Shown here piece after piece: positions 20,601 to 28,117 of a DNA stretch of 64,000 nt (positions are counted from its first letter, which is position 1; each line of letters starts with the position of its first letter). Source of the stretch: Cupriavidus necator (GTDB taxonomy: Bacteria; Pseudomonadota; Gammaproteobacteria; Burkholderiales; Burkholderiaceae); assembly GCA_022041995.1 (NCBI GenBank), contig CP074388.1:1-64000 (forward strand), given 5' to 3'. Under the pieces are notes generated by a model. It was not told the origin of the DNA. It ran no database searches and saw only the letters and a program-made list of their open reading frames with translations. Both the position numbers and the translations under genes were made by a program.

Positions 20601-22502
20601 CTCCATCGACTGGCACAGCTGGGGTTCCGAGCTAACGCGCCCGGCCAGCCGCAGCGCGGCGTCGCGGGCCTTGGCCTGGTCCGGCCACTTCGAAAGCGCA
20701 TTGAGCGCGGTGGTCACCTCCCGCGCATCCATCGACTCGCGCAGCCGCGCATCGCCCTCAGCCTCCGAGGTCAGACGATCGGCCAGCGCCAGCGCCGCGG
20801 CGCTGGCCTCGTCCGCGTCCGGCCACTTCGAAAACGCGTTCAGGGCGTTGGCCACTGCCTGCGCCTCCATCGACTGGCACAGCTGAGGTTCCGAGCTAAC
20901 GCGCTCGGCCAGCCGCAGCGCGGCGTCGCGGGCCTCGTCTTCGCCCGGCCACTTCGAAAGCGCATTGAGCGCGTTGGTCACCTCCCGCGCCTCCATCGAC
21001 TGGCACAGCTGGGGTTCCGATGTGAGGCGCCGGGCCAGGCACCGTACCGCCTCGCTGGCCCGATGCGACGCCGGCCACTTTGAGAATGCATTGAGCGCGT
21101 TGGCAACATGCTGCCCGTCCATCCGCTGGCGCAGCTTTGCGTCCGATGTCACGCGTTCGGCCAGCCGCAGCGCCGCCTGACGCGCATCGGCTTCGTCAGG
21201 CCACTTCGAGAGAGCGTTGACCGTGATGGCCACCCCCAGCGCATTCATCGACTCGCGCAGCGGCGCGTCTGCCGCAACGAGCCTGGCCAGCTCCAGTGCG
21301 TTCTCCCTGACCCTGCCATCGTCCGACCACTTGCTCAGGGCATTGAGCAGATTTGACATATCCTGTGCGTTCAGCCCCGGGATCAGACCATGCGATCGAA
21401 GATGCCTGACAAGACCGGACACCGCATCGCAGCACGCCGGGCGCTCCGGCGCCTTGGACAGCGCATTGCACAGCATGGCGGCTTGCCGTCCGTTCAGCCT
21501 GTGCAGCGCGCCCGGCCTCAGCAGTTCGGTCGCGATGCTTCGCAGCGCTAGCCGGCAGATCTCGCTGTCGGCATGCTTGCTAAGCTTGTTGGCGAAATGC
21601 ACGTAGCTTGCAGCCGGCGAGCCCCGGCACCAGTCGGTGTCCACAAGATAGTGCGCCGCCAGTTCAACCGCCTCGCGAACGTCGTTGGCCCGCGCAGGCG
21701 GTATGTTCCTGACCTTGTTCCTGACCTGCAGTTTCTGCAAATACCAGTTCAGGAAGCGCACGTTGTCGCCGGCATAGTCTGGGCTTAGAAAGACCAGTGC
21801 CTGCCCGTAGCCGTTGCGCTGTGCCAGCACGTTCTCCCTTGCCATCCGGATGGCAAGTTCAGGGAAATCGGCATCCTTCGCGTTGCCGGAAAGCACTTGC
21901 TGCTGCGCATACCGTTGGTTCCTGAGCTGCCGGCCGAACTCACGTTCAGGATACGTCAGGACTCTCCCCAGATTCCGGCTGCGGCGCTGTGGTTCGCTCG
22001 GCTCGATGCGCATCCTCGAGTGGTGCCTTTCATCCAGCGCTTCAATCGCATCGCGGGCCGGTCGCTTGCGCGATGGCGCCGCCGCGGCAATCTGATACCT
22101 CTCCATCCCGCTTGCAGCAAGGGTTGACCGCAGCTGCTGGTCCGGCAGGTTGCGCGTGCTGGGCGGCCACGACGACTGGGCCCTGCGGGGTGCATCGTCC
22201 GCTGCTCGGTCTGACACAGGCCTCCCGCTACTCGGCAAAGCGCGCAACGGATGTCCGGCAGTATCCTCGTCCCCCTGTGGCCGTGAAGCGAATGCCCTTT
22301 GCCGTTGAGGTCCGGAATAAGGCTGCATCCTGCGCTGCTGGCGACGCGCTGCCAGGTCTTCCCGCCGCGGCAACGTGTCAAGGACCGTGTCTGTCCTCCG
22401 GGACGCAGGTTCGGGCCGCGAAGTCGGGGACTGTCCGGGCGCAGCCTCGTCAATCTTCTGATCGCCACCAGCGTCCGGACTCGCCGGGCTGCCAATTCTC
22501 AT
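14625..22502 (-). CDS. ripS: RipS-family SKWP-repeat type III effector, copy C, intact
   Basis: One open frame of 2625 residues, start ATG 22500-22502 behind GGAGAAGGGC. Layout: disordered Arg/Pro/Ser-rich N-terminus (1-170) typical of type III secretion signals; helical region to about 360; SKWP array about 360-870; then about 1750 residues outside the named repeats. In that part I see LHSKGMLIIPPPGYW (Lys1548) and RSMDTDGDDAFVYAGYP (Asp1627, Asp1629, Asp1631), resembling two-barrel RNA polymerase signatures. Two related modules follow with ND-LRY (Asp2041) / WEIQFHT (Glu2101) and RD-LRY (Asp2264) / WEIQFHT (Glu2328), resembling RelA/SpoT folds. The end has GLQNNCLLDTAL (Cys2519) and LHTPGHFQPLW (His2617), resembling papain/OTU-like proteases. 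SKWP effectors are injected into plant cells; these C-terminal domain calls are inference. The gene probably shares the hrpII promoter of the upstream small effector. Confidence 0.93.
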   Translation of the reverse strand: MRIGSPASPDAGGDQKIDEAAPGQSPTSRPEPASRRTDTVLDTLPRREDLAARRQQRRMQPYSGPQRQRAFASRPQGDEDTAGHPLRALPSSGRPVSDRAADDAPRRAQSSWPPSTRNLPDQQLRSTLAASGMERYQIAAAAPSRKRPARDAIEALDERHHSRMRIEPSEPQRRSRNLGRVLTYPEREFGRQLRNQRYAQQQVLSGNAKDADFPELAIRMARENVLAQRNGYGQALVFLSPDYAGDNVRFLNWYLQKLQVRNKVRNIPPARANDVREAVELAAHYLVDTDWCRGSPAASYVHFANKLSKHADSEICRLALRSIATELLRPGALHRLNGRQAAMLCNALSKAPERPACCDAVSGLVRHLRSHGLIPGLNAQDMSNLLNALSKWSDDGRVRENALELARLVAADAPLRESMNALGVAITVNALSKWPDEADARQAALRLAERVTSDAKLRQRMDGQHVANALNAFSKWPASHRASEAVRCLARRLTSEPQLCQSMEAREVTNALNALSKWPGEDEARDAALRLAERVSSEPQLCQSMEAQAVANALNAFSKWPDADEASAAALALADRLTSEAEGDARLRESMDAREVTTALNALSKWPDQAKARDAALRLAGRVSSEPQLCQSMEAREVATALNALSKWPGEDEARDAALRLAERVSSEPQLCQSMEAKHVANALNALSKWPDADEASAAALALADRLTSEAEGDARLRESMEAREVTTALNALSKWPDQAKARDAALRLAERVSSEPQLCQSMEARAVANALNALSKWPGEDEARDAALRLAERVSSEPQLCQSMEAKHVANALNALSKWPDADEASAAALALADRLTSEAEGDARLRQSMDAQAVASTLHALSRWPQESGLHEAAWCLAAHLGWAPLEWSAFEFSQTGQIANALARLGRDEDGNAVLARDVLMGVAVHLELYPERFDSAEGRHVGMLLKAFAQLRMHDALRLLATPALERVMTLCQEGRLREEPLESVGTLCMGLLPLARSPQLPRYRVRALQTFDALKPVVEHKIDAYLRQAPGGAGARAGLHLKEGDEACGTRCPALSLYQVLKAYSVVAHQWKPRYISGERESVKTHQETLKQWVRQTLDRTRPLIETDLQEKSWNLIAQIEADDAILDALDLRLASAAHLEALTTRYPPRRFDLAARHESLRTAVGNVVPPEPSGGDTTHVTVDLRGRELEPAASSDGAEPAYSFYSRLTGQPLVEVRLPGELSAFMLARTFQYKDEPWRFDMFGGSRLTRGRRKSARDIAAGRSASASVLPAVRYADSAPGSAFMELAQKLAPQREDWSRMQRALMEMVPPDHVVEGTLRLGWFEDVAGPQHPFRLQGPHHERIALCPNDGCGFLRWDVAMRIPVVREHIEAWEAVREARGDEAQQKLVDGQQPGFNTLPPQALMHFPRDEAALDEAREVMQRRLNGVDRHASQAVDCLTLYQLAVSGGYQGRRIRAVPSADDRLYLPTIPLPGFAQLQGDVLVGKPPYDKENLLPIAAAQVVTPDQEDVTAQFLDQCFAIQYSYTGFDEDSGTGADMLHSKGMLIIPPPGYWSPDPDHQGLHLACSREDLKTLSRWKSRRERDTLPQQMFSTGSLRVKDVLLPGRLGAIPIAELRKRSMDTDGDDAFVYAGYPALVGHIGRVMQSRQARRGEERSFKPPKTAHPAIDERGRYQAGRAREIMAEQRGGALLGKAATLAMRFLAQPDELREAMARNMMFGTYDGVARDLRNGLRRRLQGDKDAPALQQLQVQAHEAIDRAHEPQACEAAKLLYELCMQLGRDSVQAPQLPSALAQGFPALASAYEQADDTAGRVHAVLDNYPVCRLSRTAFPEGQPGLVPGEPELSMRNLFTIAIKVGTDALKSDTGTDLFTSVIESCEMAERRYPDRLRRVPYSKPTLAEIRHGRFDPQWADAALRQMPTMAAGVMQDAVRALQQAELLSVPATPAERAQEVSREALEQEALALNERARLAEPGITMRLQDIVNGCSEPGHARAGLAGEQKNRLKSPRSLQDKLARLIGGVPPRTLAQASALVNDALRYSVVLPADTFMGDYRQIMAQLAKAHTLIRRTNHFLRGRSPFQAVSVTLKEPNGIAWEIQFHTEQTFRCKEKYHDLYKQAQRRGFDGASGDEIWKLLGPAREAFRALPVPAGVEDIVDWEPETVLKVQPRPQASATPRVPAPLAQLAQQIRSQAERLEGAVWPVLQQALEHHGAKLRADMDGGGWRRFIFKKKKSIEEKLARIQREQGLQTPQEAARRVRDGLRYEVILGAERFAMDARRILTSLQRAGMTVMRVNNSFTREGTGYAGLNVNVRTRVEGEDADWEIQFHTRDSLKAKEKGHRTYERLRQLSPDAVPRGTLEQDLRDAAARVAPPQGIEMILSFDLYAEPSIADERPGGPMNQPYRGAAADQARSSDLDTGQPYGPHGATRSAPAVTHPAPDPGHAVRSNWGPRPPARTGRAERPARPPLAGASPAQVPVPPSLGEFNSGPLLISLEQFLAQSNAEMGIASGLQNNCLLDTALQLSRNLRREPAMATEQTSELQAQAQWLRGELFRRGLADRDGDIDMYEAGWGLARSLGIRIQAIAVNASGQLTVHPVVGQQGRLVHILHTPGHFQPLWPRR
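19910..21400 (-). repeat. SKWP repeat array of ripS copy C
   Basis: Ten SKWP units in the order DEADAR, ASHRAS, GEDEAR, DADEAS, DQAKAR, GEDEAR, DADEAS, DQAKAR, GEDEAR, DADEAS, with degenerate units at either end (SKAP, SKWS, SRWP). GEDEAR, DADEAS and DQAKAR recur as a higher-order cycle. The GEDEAR variant is absent from copy B, so the arrays have evolved separately by unit exchange. Confidence 0.9.
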
Positions 22503-22670
22503 AGCTATGCCCTTCTCCAGTAGTTACCTCGCAGGCCGTTGTAATAGCTTCCGCCGTTGTCATCGGATCGAGCGGGTAGACCGTTGAAACAAGAGGCCTA
22601 TGTCGGGATAGTGGAATTAGGACGAGTAAGCTCCTGCTCAACAGCCATTACGGGGGGACAAGCCGGACTT

Positions 22671-22724
22671 TGGCATCTTGCCAGCGTCATACTGAGGGCG
22701 TCGCGACGACGCTGCAAGATGCCA
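22671..22724. repeat. Inverted repeat between effector and ripS (copy C)
   Basis: Same element as at 5270-5323: TGGCATCTTGCCAGCGTC pairs with GACGACGCTGCAAGATGCCA. In this copy about 110 bases next to it, present in copies A and B, are deleted, so the hairpin is kept while its neighbour is not. The rest of 22503-22992 shows no gene. Confidence 0.65.
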
Positions 22725-22789
22725 TCGGTGGACGTCGTTTTGGCACGCAGGCAAGAAGGCGTCCTGATTCTCGATAACCTGAGAGAGAA

Positions 22790-22992
22790 TCACAGCAAGC
22801 CGTCACCTCGCGTGCACCGGCTCGCACCGAACTGCAACTTCAAGGCTTTGTCGTGGGTCTGCACAGTGTTCAGAGACAGCCGAGCGTATTCGATGTTACT
22901 TTCAGCATCATTCGGTGAAAAATTCGACCGCTTTACCAGTGCCTCGACGGCGCTGTACAGGCACTTCTCTTGTCGTGTTATGTTGCAACAAC
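22790..22992 (-). pseudogene. Out-of-frame C-terminal part of effector copy C
   Basis: Identical situation to copy B: an open frame (ITRQEKCLYSAVEALVKR to RGDGLL) directly after the frame break of the ADP-ribosyltransferase-like effector, ending at 22790. Confidence 0.7.
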
Positions 22993-23499
22993 TCAGCAAG
23001 GCGTGCGCTTGCTCTGCCGTGCCCGGGGTCTGGCAGGGTCGCCAGTATAGGGGTCTTCCTCCAAATGAAAGTTGTTCCCAACGCCGATCGTTCGCACCAC
23101 CGCCGGCTGGTCAGCGTCGGCAAACATGGCAAACTCCTTCGCCATCTCTCGATCAGATGACAAGTAGTGGTGTTCGCCCGAAGCAGTCACACCAGAGCTA
23201 CTGAAATTCATCAGGAAATTTGCGCTTCCGCCATCTGTGGCTCCACTCCCTTTACGCTCGTTCACGAAGCCATTTCTGCGAAGAGATGACACGTGTTCGC
23301 GCTTGGTTCCATGCCAAAGAACGCTCTCCTGATAGACCCGTTTGGCAAATGGCACCAGACCATTCAAGGTCTCATTTGAATATGGTGATCGCGAAGATCC
23401 AGGCTTAGCTCTTTTCGCCTCAACGTCCGACTCATACCCATCGGAACCATAGTCGCTTGAAGCTCGCGCTCCACCACGCTTAGAAATGCAGCCGCCCAT
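22993..23499 (-). CDS. Putative type III effector, ADP-ribosyltransferase-like, myristoylation motif (copy C)
   Basis: 168-residue frame identical in its readable part to copy B: MGGCISKRGG start, LWHGTK (His63), HHYLSSDREMAKEF (Tyr112). It ends at the same RARQSKRTPC because the base lost at the CCTGCC site is missing here too. A perfect hrpII box lies upstream at 23570-23593. Expected to be a HrpB-regulated, host-membrane-targeted effector if the truncated form is functional. It precedes intact ripS by about 490 bases and both may be one transcript. Confidence 0.8.
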   Translation of the reverse strand: MGGCISKRGGARASSDYGSDGYESDVEAKRAKPGSSRSPYSNETLNGLVPFAKRVYQESVLWHGTKREHVSSLRRNGFVNERKGSGATDGGSANFLMNFSSSGVTASGEHHYLSSDREMAKEFAMFADADQPAVVRTIGVGNNFHLEEDPYTGDPARPRARQSKRTPC

Positions 23500-23569
23500 G
23501 ACAATGGAATACCGGTAGTGAATTTCCTCGACTGTACGGACCTACAGCGTCAACGTCGCTCGATCACCG

Positions 23570-23593
23570 CGAAAAAATGTGCGCTGACGCGAA
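23570..23593 (-). promoter_or_regulatory. hrpII box (TTCG-N16-TTCG) of effector copy C
   Basis: On the minus strand TTCG at both ends with exactly 16 bases between, followed by the same TACAGT -10-like element as in copy B. Upstream of this point copies A and C stay similar to about 23773, where an IS5 end begins. Confidence 0.9.
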
Positions 23594-23773
23594 ACGGATC
23601 AATGCCGTTTCATGCGGGAATGCGACGGTTCGGGAGCTAAAGTCGAAAGTGGTGTACGGGCGGGGAATTTGAGGCGCGGAGTAGAGGGCGGTGGAGCTTT
23701 CCGCTGAGAATCTGATTGTCGAGATCGGAAACCAGCACACAAGAAAACTCCACCATGAGCAAGGATAAATGTA

Positions 23774-24166
23774 CAACTGGTTGCGAGTTTCGGTTGAAGC
23801 GATCTGGCGGCGGTCAACGGAATTGGCAAGCAGGCGAGACCAGCCGCGTCGAGATGGGCGACGAGGCAGTTTTGCGTTGTCACGGATGCATTTCCGCAGG
23901 GGGAGGACGAACGGGACCACGGCGCGCTGCGCCGTACTGAAGCATGGACCTTAACTGCCAGCTCAACTACCGCAATAGTGCCGTAGATTTATCATGGTGT
24001 AGGCCATGGTCTTGAATGCGTAGTGCAACTGACTGATGCGATCGAAGCGAAGTAGCAAGCGACGAAACTTATCTTCCCATGCGAACACGCGCTCGATGGT
24101 ACGAAACCGCTCTTTAAAAATGGTCAGATCGAACAGCGCCTTGCGACCTCGCTTAGGAACGTGCTC
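23774..24166 (-). mobile_element. IS5-family remnant (one end only)
   Basis: Begins with the terminal repeat CAACTGGTTGCGAGTTT also found at both ends of the fuller copy at 52453-53621, and matches that copy until it is cut by the ISAzo13 element at 24167. It abuts the effector cassette border. Confidence 0.85.
23963..24166 (-). pseudogene. IS5-family transposase, C-terminal fragment
   Basis: Encodes KRGRKALFDLTIFKERFRTI and onward to MAYTMINLRHYCGS, the C-terminal catalytic part with the ERVFAWEDKFRRLL motif (Glu of DDE). Truncated upstream by the ISAzo13 insertion. Non-functional. Confidence 0.85.
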
Positions 24167-25462
24167 GAAATAACTTCCCGCTATGCGGCGTTCCGTGAGC
24201 GGATGCTGTAGTTCCACGCAGGCAAGGTTGAGTCGTACTCGATGTTCAGTGAAGCACGGACGCAACGAGTGACTGTCCGTCCGGCTTCATAGACTCCGTC
24301 AAGAATGTCAGCAGTAACTTTCAGTCCGGTTTTTGTGCAGGCTTTTTCGATCAGTTCACGAACCAGACTAACGCTGCTGAAGACTACGCCAGCACAGGCT
24401 CGCGTAATGTGTGGAAACACGCGGTGCTCGATCGGATTATGTTTCGAGCAGTATGGGGCGTAGTGGGCCACCCGGATTTCCAGTCCGAGCCGGTCTGCCA
24501 GATCTTGCAGATCCGCTTTGAAAAGCCACGAATCACTTGGGTTGCTACCTCCGCCATCGCACAGTAGCAGTAACCGTGTGGCTTGGGGATAATCGGCGCG
24601 ACCCTGTTTTTCCCACCAGTGCGCTACGCTGTCGCAGGCAAACTGCGTCGTGTCACGGCTCACCCCGATGTTCACATGTGCCTTGTTCAGCCCGATGTCG
24701 TACAGCCCATGCGGGATGACCTTGCCTTCGCTGTAGCTCGGAAAATCATGGTTGAGGACTTCAAGCTGCTCGCGCGTGTAGAGCTTGCCGTCGCGATAGA
24801 AATTGCCCAGCATCTCCTTCTTCTTCGTATCGATGCTGAGGACAGGCTGGTCGTCTTCGAGATATTCCGCCTTGAGTTGCGTAATACGCTGAAATTGTAC
24901 GTCGCGTTGTGCGTGGGACTTGAACGACTTCTTTTTCTGTGATTGCCGCCGGGAAAAACCGTTGCGCTTTAGCAGCTGCCGGACCGTTCGCACGCTCACC
25001 CGTTCGCCTACTTGCTGCGTCATCGCCTGTGCGATTTCGCGTGGCTTCAGATCCGTCCAGATGATGCCGTGTTGTGGATTACCCGCCGTATGCTCTCGCA
25101 CCACATCTAGAAATACCGCGTTCCACTCCGGATGGTCCGTTAACCTGGATTTACGCCCCTTTTTTTCGGATCCGCTCTCCAACCGGATCCAGCTCTTCTT
25201 CCAGGTCCTTTAGCCCTTGTCTAATTGTTTTCGGGTCCATTTCAAACAGTTTCGCAATATATTCGAAACCGCCATGGCCCAGCTTGTCCGCCTCCACAGC
25301 CGCATACCGCCGTCGGTCCTTCTCCGACAAGCGCGCGTACAGCCGCTTCATCCGCGTTTCAACCTCAGCCCGGTAACCAGCCTGCATCGTTTGTCCTCCA
25401 GAGGCATCACATCTTACCCGCGTCGCTTTGCGCACGCCAGGTCCACTTCGGGAAGTTATTTC
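24167..25462 (-). mobile_element. ISAzo13-family element
   Basis: Inverted ends GAAATAACTTCCCG (24167-24180) and CGGGAAGTTATTTC (25449-25462), about 1.3 kb. One side lies in an IS5 transposase and the other in a TIGR04255-like gene, so it marks a recombination or deletion junction rather than a simple insertion. Confidence 0.8.
24181..25387 (-). CDS. ISAzo13-family transposase, two frames joined by probable -1 frameshift
   Basis: Frame 1 (25387 to 25151, MQAGYRAEVETRMKRLYARL to ERIRKKGA) is a helix-turn-helix-type N-terminus; frame 2 (from about 25166 to 24181) is the catalytic domain with IDTKKKEMLGNF, LLLCDGGGSNPSDSWLF and APYCSKHNPIEHRVFP (DDE residues), typical of Rhodopirellula-type/ISAzo13 transposases. 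The overlap contains A7 followed by G (T-run 25160-25166 on the plus strand), read CGA-AAA-AAA-GGG in frame 1 and GAA-AAA-AAG in frame 2. A -1 slip there would fuse them into about 400 residues. It could instead be a simple frameshift mutation. Confidence 0.8.
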
Positions 25463-25660
25463 TCACTCGTTCCTTAGTTGTTTCGATCGAGAAGGTGTTC
25501 TGCTTCAGGGATATGGTCCAGGTCAACTTGGACGAGCGAAATATGTGGGTGTGGTTGTAGCCACTTTCCCCGCCAATATTGAGAGTCACCTCGTTTCCAA
25601 GATCGAGGTGAGGGTAGGCTTTCCTTAGAGCGGCAACAAAGGCTGCTGGGGGCGGGTTCC

Positions 25661-27086
25661 CAATCCACCCAAGATAAGGACATCAGCAAGCCTTATAGGC
25701 GGCATGTCGATGAGGTTTCTGGCGAGGCGGACGTGGTTTAGCGCGAACCGGTCGCACGCGATGGGTACGTGTTGCGATCAAGGCCAAGGTCTCATTCAGC
25801 GCAGCCTTGGCCCAGCGCAGTCCCAGTAGCGCCGCTGGCAGGACAGGTTTGAGAGCGGTGATGGCGTAGGTTCGGATGATCCGATAGTTCGAGTCAATCT
25901 CATGTTCCTGCACGGCGCTGAAGCAGCATAGAGCGTGCAGGTTATCACTGAGGATTTTGGCGCCGAAGTCCTGCCTGGCAGCCAACTGCGAGAGGCCGGA
26001 CAGATGTTCGAGTCCCATGCGGTGCTTGAGGCGTTTGTACGCCTCCTCGAGGCGCCAGCGTTGATGGTAAAGGTCGCGGAAGGTGGCCGCTGGATAGCGG
26101 TGCATGTCGAGCAGATTGGTGATGAGCACGCGCACCTTGCCGGCTGGCGAGATCTGCCGGATCAGCCGAACGGTCTGCGGGGTAGCCGCACACTCGTAGT
26201 CGCGCGCGTCAATGCGGGCTGGAGCGGGGAGCGTGACGATGGCCTCGTCACGGCCAGAGCGCACGAAGCGCCGTACGGCAGCAAAGCCGCTGCCGTCGGC
26301 ACGCATGCAGAAAGGGATGTTTCGTTGGTTGAGTACGGCCACCAGCCAGCGGGCGGGGTAGCCGCGGTCGAGCAAGAGCAAGTCGTCGGATTGCAGGCGG
26401 TCCAGATGCTCGAACAGGATCTGGCGTTCGTTCTCGTACACGCTGTGTAATGAGGCGGCGAGCATGATCTCGGCCCCAGGCAGGTACAGGCCGAAGGCAA
26501 GTTGATCGCGGCTGGCGGCTCGAGGCAGATGGCTGTGGCGAATGGCGAAACGCAGGTGTGAAGCGTCCGCGGCGACCAGCCGAAAGCCATGCCAGCGTGG
26601 CAAATGGTTGGAGACGTGCTGAAGTAGCCAGTCATTGAGGTGAGCAAAGACATCGCCGCCGAGCTTGCTGCGAGCCTGGGCGAAGGCTTGTTCACTGACG
26701 CAACGGCGCAAGGTGTTTTGGCGGGCGAGCGTGGCGAAGAATTGATCGAGCTCGGCTTGCATGCCCATACGCAAGTTGCCGAGCATGAAGGAGATCAGTG
26801 TCGGCAGGGTGAGCTTGCGCTGCCGGGTGAAGGCGGCCGGATGCTCTGGATGACGGGCAAGATCGTGAAAGACCTTGGTGTGCAGATATTGGGCAAGTGC
26901 AGCGAACAAATCGGACAGGGGCATGAGAGCCAAGCGAAGATCGAGAAGCGATCCTCTATTGGCCGCCGCCCTGCTTGCGCTAAACATCCAGCGCAAGCAG
27001 GGCGGCGGCCCCTCGAACCTCGTCACCTGTCAAGCGTTCTCGGCGCCAATTGCGATTTTATTTGGCGGCTTATCTTGGGTGGATTG
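25661..27086 (-). mobile_element. IS4-family element with 10-base target duplication
   Basis: Terminal repeats CAATCCACCCAAGATAAG and its inverse at 27069-27086; flanked by direct repeats GGCGGGTTCC (25651-25660 and 27087-27096). 1426 bases. Intact by boundaries and ORF. Confidence 0.9.
25683..26924 (-). CDS. IS4-family transposase
   Basis: About 413 residues from MPLSDLFAALAQYLHTK (start chosen at 26922-26924; an upstream non-ATG extension is possible). DDE residues: VAADASHLR, DLLLLDRGYPARWL, and the IS4 YREK signature in LYHQRWRLEEAYKRLKHRMG. Nothing disrupts the frame, so the element may be active. Confidence 0.9.
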   Translation of the reverse strand: MPLSDLFAALAQYLHTKVFHDLARHPEHPAAFTRQRKLTLPTLISFMLGNLRMGMQAELDQFFATLARQNTLRRCVSEQAFAQARSKLGGDVFAHLNDWLLQHVSNHLPRWHGFRLVAADASHLRFAIRHSHLPRAASRDQLAFGLYLPGAEIMLAASLHSVYENERQILFEHLDRLQSDDLLLLDRGYPARWLVAVLNQRNIPFCMRADGSGFAAVRRFVRSGRDEAIVTLPAPARIDARDYECAATPQTVRLIRQISPAGKVRVLITNLLDMHRYPAATFRDLYHQRWRLEEAYKRLKHRMGLEHLSGLSQLAARQDFGAKILSDNLHALCCFSAVQEHEIDSNYRIIRTYAITALKPVLPAALLGLRWAKAALNETLALIATRTHRVRPVRAKPRPPRQKPHRHAAYKAC

Positions 27087-27325
27087 GGCGGGTTCCCCCA
27101 ACTCCAGTAAGGTTGGGAATCGAAACTCGCACACAGCTTGCTGCAGCAAGTTGCGCTTGTATCGATCAGTGTTCTCCGACTGGACCTTGACTAAGTTGTC
27201 GGCTTCCCAAGAAGGGTCAGTCATCGCTAGTTAAAGTGACACGTGTGATACTGCATTCTGCCATACCATCAGGGCACGCTACCGAATCGCTCGTTGACGA
27301 GCGCTGCCGAACGGACACAATTGGG

Positions 27326-27583
27326 TCAAAGCTTCGCAGCGATGCCAGCCAGTCTCTTGCTTGGCTTCGCTACCTTGATCTGGGCCTTTCCGTCTTTGCT
27401 GACACGAACGGAGGTCGCATATTGGATGATCGCATCATAGGCGTCCTTCGTGTCAGCCTGATACCAGCCAGCACGATACGAAAGCTTGCCGGCTGCAACC
27501 ATCCCCTCTAGATCGGGATAGCATTCAACGCGCTGCTTCACCAGCTGTCGGAGATGTTGAAGGTCCTTCGCAGATAACGTCAT
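27326..27583 (-). CDS. Hypothetical 85-residue protein
   Basis: MTLSAKDLQHLRQLVKQRVE to SKRLAGIAAKL, charged and mostly helical, no recognised domain. It lies about 100 bases upstream of, and on the same strand as, the broken TIGR04255-like gene, so the two were probably co-transcribed. The sequence has natural-looking codon use. Function unknown. Confidence 0.55.
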   Translation of the reverse strand: MTLSAKDLQHLRQLVKQRVECYPDLEGMVAAGKLSYRAGWYQADTKDAYDAIIQYATSVRVSKDGKAQIKVAKPSKRLAGIAAKL

Positions 27584-27856
27584 GTCACCCTTTCAGCAAT
27601 GCCTGAATTGTATTCGATAGGTCACTAAGGAGTTGAGGCTACTCTACAACAGCAATGTAGCAATAAGACCACACGCGACCCTGCATGGGCCGACGGTCTC
27701 TTGAATTGCTCCTGACTGTCAGCTGGCACGCCGGAGCCGCACGCCGCATGGAACGATGAATGCGTCTATAACGCCACTTTGGATGCGCAAGTTGAGACTG
27801 GCTCGGGATCCGAAAATTCCGCCACATTCTCCGGCGAACTGCATCGTCGAATTTTC
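27584..27856. other. Intergenic, no gene seen
   Basis: No convincing ORF on either strand and no transposon end. It separates the TIGR04255 region from the H-NS/KfrA/recombinase module, so the module's outer boundary may lie here. Confidence 0.4.
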
Positions 27857-28117
27857 TTATCCGACCCGGTAAAACTCCACGGTCTGCCCCGCATTGACCG
27901 CCCGCCGCAGCCAGTCCGGCATCTCGCCGGTTCCGTCCCAGCTCTGGCCCGCGGCGTTGCGGGAGCAGACCACCGGCGGTGGCGCTGGTGGGGGTGGCGG
28001 TGGGGGCGGCGGATCAAAGCACCCCGCCGCCCGCAGTTCCTCCATGGTCAGGTCGTAATCGGCCATCTGGTCCTGGATCCAGCGGATCGCGGCTGCCCGC
28101 TCAGTTTTCGTGGTCAT
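27857..28117 (-). CDS. Small H-NS-like DNA-binding protein
   Basis: 86 residues from MTTKTERAAAIRWIQDQMAD. N-terminal helix (IRWIQDQMADYDLTMEELRA), a linker with nine consecutive prolines, then an H-NS C-terminal DNA-binding motif: RNAAGQSWDGTGEMPDWLRR followed by AVNAGQTVEFYRV. H-NS-type domains bind AT-rich DNA. Its start codon lies inside the end of the upstream KfrA/TnpT-like gene (17-base overlap ATGACCACGAAAACTGA), so translation is probably coupled. The N-terminus is shorter than the coiled coil of full H-NS, so oligomerisation may depend on the partner. Likely target by position: the AT-rich site at 29330-29420 (inference). Confidence 0.8.
   Translation of the reverse strand: MTTKTERAAAIRWIQDQMADYDLTMEELRAAGCFDPPPPPPPPPAPPPVVCSRNAAGQSWDGTGEMPDWLRRAVNAGQTVEFYRVG

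Larger units (their letters stand above)
25463..27224 (-). pseudogene. TIGR04255-family-like gene, split by IS4 and truncated by ISAzo13
   Basis: N-terminal piece 27224-27097: MTDPSWEADNLVKVQ then QQAVCEFRFPTLLELGEP. After the IS4 element the coding sense resumes at 25660: PPAAFVAALRKAYPHLDLGN, then GGESGYNHTHIFRSSKLTW, then SLKQNTFSIETTK, where ISAzo13 cuts it. The CEFRFPPLLELGEPPP and HIFRS pattern is what I know from the sporadic TIGR04255 family of unknown function. The two pieces differ by one base in phase at the junction (an extra C in the C-run), so it may already have been mutated. Assignment from memory, moderate confidence. Confidence 0.65.

Noticed and set aside
1..23800. Integrated composite transposon with IS630 as the mobile unit
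   Set aside because: Only one IS630 copy is present, at the centre rather than the ends; the inverted cassettes are not bounded by identical IS elements.
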